DNA of 64,000 nucleotides, taken from the NCBI RefSeq assembly GCF_032854445.1, contig NC_088300.1, positions 28,687,608 through 28,751,607 of the forward strand. Direction: 5' to 3'. Shown here one piece after another: positions 57,930 to 64,000 of this stretch. Positions within the stretch are counted from its first letter, which is position 1, and each line of letters starts with the position of its first letter. Source of the stretch: Liolophura sinensis. Its lineage: Eukaryota; Mollusca; Polyplacophora; Chitonida; Chitonidae. The notes beneath the pieces are model-generated. The model was given only the letters and a program-made list of their open reading frames with translations, searched no databases and was not told the origin of the DNA. The position numbers were made by a program, and so were the translations under genes.

Positions 57930-60900
57930 GAACTGGGAGATGTGTTGGAGCTCTTCTTTTCTTGGTCTTACATCTTCAGTACGGGTTGACACTTAACTGT
58001 CCAGTCAGTCTGCAATGTGAATGCGGCGACCTCCCCCATGTGGACATTACATGTGACGTCTCTAAGCATGGACCACCCACGTTCAGCAACCGCTCACTCG
58101 GTATCCAGAGAAGCGTCACGGTTCTAGGAACCCATACGTTGTCCAACTTCTTTTTCAGGAATCTGCGCGTTCAAGCTGTTCGCCTGCATGGGCTTAACCT
58201 GACTTCTACTGGCTGTTCTCTGCTCTCAGGATTGCAGTCTACTTTATTAGAGCTTGATCTCAGTGACAATGCTTTACAGATTGTGCCGGCATGCACCCTA
58301 ACAGGACTGACGAAACTTACGTCTCTAAATTTGTCCGAAAACCGGATTGTTACGCTTGCCCAAAATGACTTCCAAGAGGTTCCATCTTTAACTAGGTTAG
58401 ATCTGAGTGGCAATAGCCTGTGTCAGCTGGATGGCTTACCGTTTGCAAGACTTGAGAATCTTGTGTTTCTCAGTTTATCGAAAAATTTATTAACGATTGA
58501 GTCTGAAACATCTGTCCCCATTGTGTTGAAAACTCTGGAAACTCTGGATTTATCTAGGAACCGCCTTACTCACTTCGGGAACAAGATCTTCATCATGCCT
58601 TCTCTGAAATATTTATACCTTGGAGATAATTTGCTGTCGATTTTTGCTTTGAGGAATGTTCGAAACGTTAGAGTGCTGTCTCTTCGAAAGAACAGACTGG
58701 AGAGCCTGTACGAACACGTTTTACGTGAGTACACAGGTTTAGAGGATTTTGATTTGTCGGAAAACTTGTTGGATTCTCTGCCTCCTTATATCTTGGCTCT
58801 GCCATATCTAAAGCGGTTATCCATGGCCAAAAACCAACTGACCTCTCTTGACCTTAAAGGAATTCCGGAACGCCAGAGGTTCTCTTTGCTGAACTTTTCT
58901 GATAATCTCGTCACATTTGTTAACAGCGGTACGATTCCTGCGTTTAGAGAGTTCACTTTGGACATGTCGGGTAACAAAATCACTAACTGGCCCAGTATCG
59001 CAATATCCTATGGTGGGAACGGAACTACTCAGATAACGATCAACTTGTCCAGGAATTTGTTACAACGTGCACCGTATTTCATGTATTTGCGAATGTCTGG
59101 GGAACGAAATATAGTTCACATTGACCTTTCGAACAACAAGATAACATCGTTTGAAAGCACATTGTTATTTACAACAATTCCGACAAGAAGACCAACGAGT
59201 GTTTTTTACAACATGAGGAACAATCTACTGGAAACCTTTCCATCCTGTTATATTGATTTCCTCGTGACTTTCAAAGTTCTAGACTTGTCATTCAACAGGC
59301 TTCAAGGCCTCCCGCCAGTTAGTTGTATTGGCTATGGAGTGAGGGAGTTGCTGCTAGACTATAACAATTTCACCAGACTGAAATGGACAGATTTGGTGAA
59401 AGGAAATTATCATGGGACGAAGCTGGAAAAAATTTCATTTGTGGGTAACCAGATTGCTGTGATTGACCTGGCTTCCGCTGCCCTATTGCCGCGGTCGTTG
59501 CGAGAGATTGATTTCAGTCAAAACCAGCTGAAGACGTTACCAGCCAGCGTGTTCGCGATGCCTTTTCTTCAGGTTTTGCGTTTGAAGGGGAACCCCCTTG
59601 ACTGCGATTGTGCGCGGTTTCTTGGTCTTAGAACGTCTTTTTGCAGAACGGTTCTTGACGAGAGCAGGTGTTCCACTCCAGTACAAGACAGAGGCTATCT
59701 CCTGAAGTGTAGATGGCGTTCATGTAGTTCGAACTGCCATCTCTCAGAGTGTTCTTTAGATCACTTCGTGGAAGTTCGGGTAAACATTAGTCATTTCGAG
59801 TTGGGATTTACGTTAACCTGGGAGCTTTACGGGCCGGGAAAATGGTCTAAGGTTCGGGTGAATGTAACGGGTGTAGGGAGAGACACCCCTACGTCTATCC
59901 ATTTACTCAACCCTGAGGATCGCAGTTATTCATTTGTGTATCCAAATCAGAGCCTCAGTCATGATATTTGTCTGGAGGCTCTGAATGACCATAGTCAGTC
60001 TCTAGGCAGACGCTGTTTCTACGATTATGCACCTGACGTCACGCCAGACGGTGGCAAGACTCCAGGGTTTTCCATGACGACTTGGGATACAGCCACACTG
60101 AACATCTCACCAGCGTCATCGCACAGAGTCTCGCGCTGGGACACCTCATCGCAAAGCCCACCCGTTCATACACCAGTGGATCATCTGAAGACTGGTCTTA
60201 TTATCATCAGCATTATTTGTTTCATCAGCGTTGTTGTTGTTATAGTGGTATGTTATAGACGTTGCAAAAGCAAAGTTAATGCTCCGTCGAGTCGCCTGGG
60301 GCAGAGAAGAGAATTCCATGATGTTAGAACTCTCCGGAGCTTTCTTGAAAGAACATTTCCATGCTTTTCACGCAACAAAGACAATGCCCCTGGTAGGGAG
60401 TCTGTTGTGCTGAGTGATTTGTTACTGAATGATCCGGAACAATACCAAGTTTCACGCGGACAAACATATCAGGACGGAATTCACTTTGCCCAACCATTAC
60501 TGCCTGTTCGGGAGTCTGCTGGAGATGAGGTGGACATCACAGAAGGAGCTGTCGTCCAAGGCGCCGAAGGATATCTATTTTCTCCTAGCGTGACCTCCAG
60601 CAAAGCAACCCCGTCAACCAAAGACAAGAAATATGATTCCAAGGGCACAGGAACAGGTGAGGGGCCAAATGATCAGAGACCGTGTAAAAACCTTTACGAA
60701 ACCAACTTCAGCCTTCAGGTTCGCCTTGATGACAAGTGCAGTTCAGACGACAGTGACATTGACCACATCTACGAGGACACCTTGCCGATCGAGAACCATG
60801 TCAAGTCTAAACAGGACCATTTACAAGGTACAGGTAGTACTCATGACGTTGAGAGTAAGAACTGTAGCGAGTTAAGCAGCAGTGCCAAGCCAAGTGCTCT

Positions 60901-61219
60901 GGTCATGCCTGTGGTTAAGAATGTGCCAACCTGTGACAGTGTGTTAAGTTACTACGAGTGTCCAAGGAGTAGTCGAGTAGTCAAACAGTTGAATAAAAAT
61001 GATCCAACACCAGACACCCATGCTGGGGAGCCAGTAACTTACAAAGCAGATGGAGTTGAGGAAGACGATCTGTCGCCGCCTTCTCCTCCTCCGAAAACCA
61101 AGAAAATTGTAATCGTAGACAATCCAACCTACGATATGGAGCCCGTGGTACTCACCAAAGGGTCTACGCACAGGGATATGACTGATAGTGAACAAAGTGC
61201 TGACGAAATTGAAGTATAA
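57926..61219 (+). CDS. Single-pass leucine-rich-repeat receptor with long cytoplasmic tail (intronless)
   Basis: Predicted 1097-aa type I membrane protein. The ATG at 57926 is the first in frame, has A at -3 and begins a signal peptide (about 1-24). An LRRNT cysteine cluster (CPVSLQCECGDLP, then DITC) leads to about 19 LRRs of the LxxLxLxxN type (about 107-555), capped by an LRRCT (NPLDCDC to about 610). A juxtamembrane region of about 140 aa resembles a fibronectin III fold. A strong membrane helix (about 755-778) is followed by basic CYRRCKSK and a tail of about 318 aa. The tail has no TIR or kinase domain but carries tyrosine motifs (LYETNF, IYEDTLP, YYECPR, NPTYDMEP) and a proline run SPPSPPPKTKK. 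It could be an adhesion or guidance receptor of the ELFN/LRFN or Tartan style; no specific orthologue is claimed. The coding sequence has no introns, unlike its neighbours. Confidence 0.9.
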   Translation: MRTGRCVGALLFLVLHLQYGLTLNCPVSLQCECGDLPHVDITCDVSKHGPPTFSNRSLGIQRSVTVLGTHTLSNFFFRNLRVQAVRLHGLNLTSTGCSLLSGLQSTLLELDLSDNALQIVPACTLTGLTKLTSLNLSENRIVTLAQNDFQEVPSLTRLDLSGNSLCQLDGLPFARLENLVFLSLSKNLLTIESETSVPIVLKTLETLDLSRNRLTHFGNKIFIMPSLKYLYLGDNLLSIFALRNVRNVRVLSLRKNRLESLYEHVLREYTGLEDFDLSENLLDSLPPYILALPYLKRLSMAKNQLTSLDLKGIPERQRFSLLNFSDNLVTFVNSGTIPAFREFTLDMSGNKITNWPSIAISYGGNGTTQITINLSRNLLQRAPYFMYLRMSGERNIVHIDLSNNKITSFESTLLFTTIPTRRPTSVFYNMRNNLLETFPSCYIDFLVTFKVLDLSFNRLQGLPPVSCIGYGVRELLLDYNNFTRLKWTDLVKGNYHGTKLEKISFVGNQIAVIDLASAALLPRSLREIDFSQNQLKTLPASVFAMPFLQVLRLKGNPLDCDCARFLGLRTSFCRTVLDESRCSTPVQDRGYLLKCRWRSCSSNCHLSECSLDHFVEVRVNISHFELGFTLTWELYGPGKWSKVRVNVTGVGRDTPTSIHLLNPEDRSYSFVYPNQSLSHDICLEALNDHSQSLGRRCFYDYAPDVTPDGGKTPGFSMTTWDTATLNISPASSHRVSRWDTSSQSPPVHTPVDHLKTGLIIISIICFISVVVVIVVCYRRCKSKVNAPSSRLGQRREFHDVRTLRSFLERTFPCFSRNKDNAPGRESVVLSDLLLNDPEQYQVSRGQTYQDGIHFAQPLLPVRESAGDEVDITEGAVVQGAEGYLFSPSVTSSKATPSTKDKKYDSKGTGTGEGPNDQRPCKNLYETNFSLQVRLDDKCSSDDSDIDHIYEDTLPIENHVKSKQDHLQGTGSTHDVESKNCSELSSSAKPSALVMPVVKNVPTCDSVLSYYECPRSSRVVKQLNKNDPTPDTHAGEPVTYKADGVEEDDLSPPSPPPKTKKIVIVDNPTYDMEPVVLTKGSTHRDMTDSEQSADEIEV

Positions 61220-61350
61220 CTCGAAAGTCATCTTTGTTACATTATTGACTGGTGCACCGTTGAATAGTTCACGATATTTGTGTAGCCGTTCCTATAGCGT
61301 GAAACGACCTGCATGTTGTCGAATCATTATTGACATCACTGTGCTATTTA

Positions 61351-61743
61351 AAGGTGGAGAAAACATGAAAATTACATAGAGTTCAGATGAAAGATGTGAA
61401 AAGTTAGTTGTGAATATGTCCTTCAATATTTCATTTGATTTTATTAAAGAGAAAAAAACACTTGAAAATAATTTTCGTATGTTGGGTATTTGGGACCACC
61501 TGTTGGTATATACAGTGTATTTATATTTTTAATATATTCATGAATACTATCATAACTCAGATGAAATGTACATGTTTAGATATAAACAACCTATTTACAT
61601 TCATATAAATTTATTTGACACGCATCACATCCATATTGAGAACATTATTATTTAACGACGATAAATACCAAACTGTGGTCCCAAATACCGACCATACGAG
61701 AAAAAAAATATTTTTTATATCATTTTTATGATTTCTTCTCCTT
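61351..61743. mobile_element. Fold-back TA-flanked element, copy 2
   Basis: The left end reads TA then AAGGTGGAGAA; the right end in reverse complement reads TA then AAGGAGAAG. The arm CGTATGTTGGGTATTTGGGA then CCACCTGTTGGTAT pairs with the reverse complement of ATACCAAACTGTGGTCCC then AAATACCGACCATACG. The loop shares GCATCACATCC and GAACATTATTAT with the copy at 15195-15676. Confidence 0.82.
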
Positions 61744-62754
61744 TAAAGATCAGCGCAAATCCAATCGATTTTTTGCCATTATTTTACAATAGTCCAAATA
61801 ATTACCTTTCATAAAATACCAGTCTCATCTGTGAACGTGTTACGGTTCAAGAATTCGTAAAATTTATAGCGCGGGTCGGTTTATTGCTTTTTCAAACTTT
61901 AGAATCATTATACCACACCAAATGGCACAGGTACAAGGAAGGTATTTTCTAAAAGGCAATAATTTGAGCTATCCTTGGCCAGTAGAAAAAAGTTGATTTG
62001 ATAAACGAATATGGCTTTTTGCCAAATATCTCCGGTACCGTATAGCCTCTTTAAGCGCCAAGGAAAAAGTCGTCTTTGAACAATGATGTGGGGTGTTGGA
62101 ATCAAGTCCCTCTATATTCAAGGTTTCCACTGTCGTAGGAAAACCTGAATATTAATGAATAAATGTTCACGCCATAGAGTCACAGATTTTGGAGAATGTC
62201 CTGAAAAAAGTCCGGGCATCTACATATGGCTATGTTGTTTGTATTATGACATTTACCTAGCTAGCTCGCATGAACAGTGCATTTGTATGTCTCTGTTATC
62301 CCAATCTGGCGGTGAAACCTCTGAGCTACATAGTTTAAAGGTGCAATATTAATCTTCATATTTTGACATATTTGGGTATAGAAATAGTTAACTATTGTCA
62401 CATTTGGTCATGAAAAGTCACGAATGCTTGTTTTGAAACATCTGTGCAGACGTGCATGTGGATGAGTGTGACTGCGTGCCTTTTCTAAAGCTGCGTGTTG
62501 CACGAAATAAATTAGTTTGAATAAAACAGAAGTTTTATCTTCTTGGCCAATCAAGAATCCTGATTGCATCACATGTGTTAGAAGACTTAGAGAAAACTCA
62601 TTGAAGCATAAGATTTGCGTACATCTTTATACTTGATTTTGGTCTCTTCCTAAAACTGAACATTCCTTAATTTAGTTGTAAGACCTATAGTCACAACTCG
62701 ATGTGCCTGTCGTGATCTAGCCACAAGTCTAAGATACATGTAGTCCCTTGGCCT

Positions 62755-62965
62755 ACCATGCGGGTTTTCACATCCACTGCTAAACCTGACTGAGAGAAAA
62801 ACGTGTGGAACAGGGCAGAGCCGGGAGAACCCCCACGACCATACGCTGTATGGTAGACCGCAGAGTGAAGTTGGATATGAGCTGGACTTGAACTCACAGC
62901 GACCGCGTTGTTGAGAGGCTCCTGCGTCATTGTGCCGCTGTAACACGCTGAGCACTCGGCCACAG
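62755..62965 (-). repeat. SINE family A, minus strand, tail missing
   Basis: GGGCAGAGCCGGGAGAACCC, CCACGACCATACGCTG, GAGCTGGACTTGAACTCAC and GAGAGGCTCCTGCGTCATTG follow the family A order in reverse, ending in a degraded head (CTGAGCACTCGGCC). Confidence 0.8.
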
Positions 62966-63466
62966 GTCACATACAAAGTAATAGCGAGAACCTGAGAATC
63001 TGACTTGATTGAATAACTGATTAGAGTTTAAAACCCCATATTTAGACGAAGGCGGTCAGTTCCTTTGGTACAGATAACTAGGCAGAGTGTCCCAAGTAAA
63101 CCACACATTTCCTTGACGCACGGATATGATCATCGTGCAGTTTGTATACTATGTTGTTGGAAATGTGTGTTGATGTTTGGGTTGTATTTATATGCATGTA
63201 GATGTGAGAACCTCAGATAAGAGACTTCAATCACTAACCTGGAAATGTTAAGCTATATACACATCCATAACATACTAACGCCGCCACACTTTTTTCCTCA
63301 CAGGAATGTATTTATATATGGAGAGAATGAGAATAAATTTGAAGGAGAAATTATGTTTTTTTTATGTGTGATGCTGATATAAACTTTATATATATATACT
63401 TAAACGTATATTTAAGGCCTACAGCCAGTACACCACGTAATACTGTAGAGGAGTGCCTTGTATATA

Positions 63467-63711
63467 CACTCAAAAAATTAATCTCTTAATTTTAACAGAA
63501 AGTCTAACAAGAGTGACGTTAGAGTGTATTCTGCTATTGCAGCAGATTATTCCGTTAAACCTAACACACATATTCTGTTAATTCAACATAAAGATTCTAT
63601 CAGGCGTACAGGATGTTACGTTGAACCCATGAAAGAATATGTATCCTCTCATCAATCAGACAACAGACTTTGTTAAAATTAAGGTTATTATTATTTTTTT
63701 TTTTTTGGAGT
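63467..63711. mobile_element. MITE-like element with terminal inverted repeats
   Basis: Left: CACTCAAAAAATTAATCTC then TTAATTTTAACAGAAAGTC. The right end in reverse complement has ACTCCAAAAAAAA, then CTTAATTTTAACAAAGTC. The interior (about 200 bp) is non-coding. Confidence 0.55.
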
Positions 63712-64000
63712 AATGTCTGCATGTCGTTAAAAAGTGGCCTACATCAGCAATTAGGCCACTTTATATATACATGTATATAGAAGCCTGTGAAGATTTTCGC
63801 CAACATATGCAGGGCTTCGCCAAATGTACATAACACAAGTATCAACTACATATGTATATCAGATAGGCAAATATAATAAATATGTGTTTGACGTGATTGT
63901 CAAAGTTGGTGTCGGAATATAATCGGCAGGAAGTGGACAATTGCAATTTCCTCTGCCACAATCGACATACGTGAGTTTACATTTGGGTGTGAGACTTACA

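Larger units (their letters stand above)
61220..64000. other. Downstream flank of the LRR receptor gene
   Basis: No coding gene is seen. The sequence holds a fold-back element, a minus-strand SINE and a small inverted-repeat element. The nearest ATTAAA after the LRR stop (61443-61448) falls inside the fold-back element. Confidence 0.45.

Noticed and set aside
60944-61231. 95-codon minus-strand frame with an arginine run
   Set aside because: It is antisense to the proline-rich tail of the LRR receptor; the arginines mirror CCT/CCG proline codons.

Overview
This is a 64 kb piece of an animal nuclear genome. It has intron-rich genes with GT-AG splice sites, AT-rich introns, many tRNA-derived SINEs, small TA-flanked inverted-repeat elements and minisatellites. 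The protein families and the SINE style suggest a marine lophotrochozoan, perhaps a mollusc or brachiopod. No species call is safe from sequence alone. No rRNA genes, CRISPR arrays, prokaryotic operons or recognisable viral genes were seen.

Five protein-coding genes can be assembled. (1) 2067-16339 (+): an 11-exon ecto-nucleoside triphosphate diphosphohydrolase of the CD39 type, predicted 546 aa. (2) 20963-23068 (-): a 2-exon secreted purple acid phosphatase (ACP7-like), 438 aa, convergent with gene 1. (3) 25482-37459 (-): the 13-exon splicing and ribosome-biogenesis helicase DHX15, 728 aa, with a tiny first exon at 37407-37459 that no long open frame reveals. (4) 37820-56224 (+): the 17-exon nucleolar helicase DDX56, 563 aa, whose first exon is also short (37820-37894). 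(5) 57926-61219 (+): an intronless single-pass leucine-rich-repeat receptor, 1097 aa, with a long signalling tail. In every spliced model the intron phases match at each junction and the frame stays open from ATG to stop.

DHX15 and DDX56 lie head to head with only 360 bp between their start codons, so they probably share a bidirectional promoter. Both encode RNA helicases with roles in ribosome or spliceosome biology, so joint regulation is plausible but unproven. The CD39-like enzyme and the acid phosphatase are both predicted phosphate-releasing enzymes of the cell surface or secretory route. Their adjacency may be coincidence.

Much of the remaining sequence is repetitive. The introns hold minisatellites with units of 25, 29, about 31, 49, about 82 and 135 bp, and the DDX56 last intron carries a 2.7 kb array of 49-bp units with a 931-bp higher-order period. 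Tandem repetition repeatedly reaches exon edges: the ENTPD stop codon, the ENTPD exon 4 acceptor and the DDX56 exon 3 acceptor all lie inside repeat units. At least three SINE types share a domain or a 3' tail. Three families of short inverted-repeat DNA elements are visible, two of them present as two copies each.
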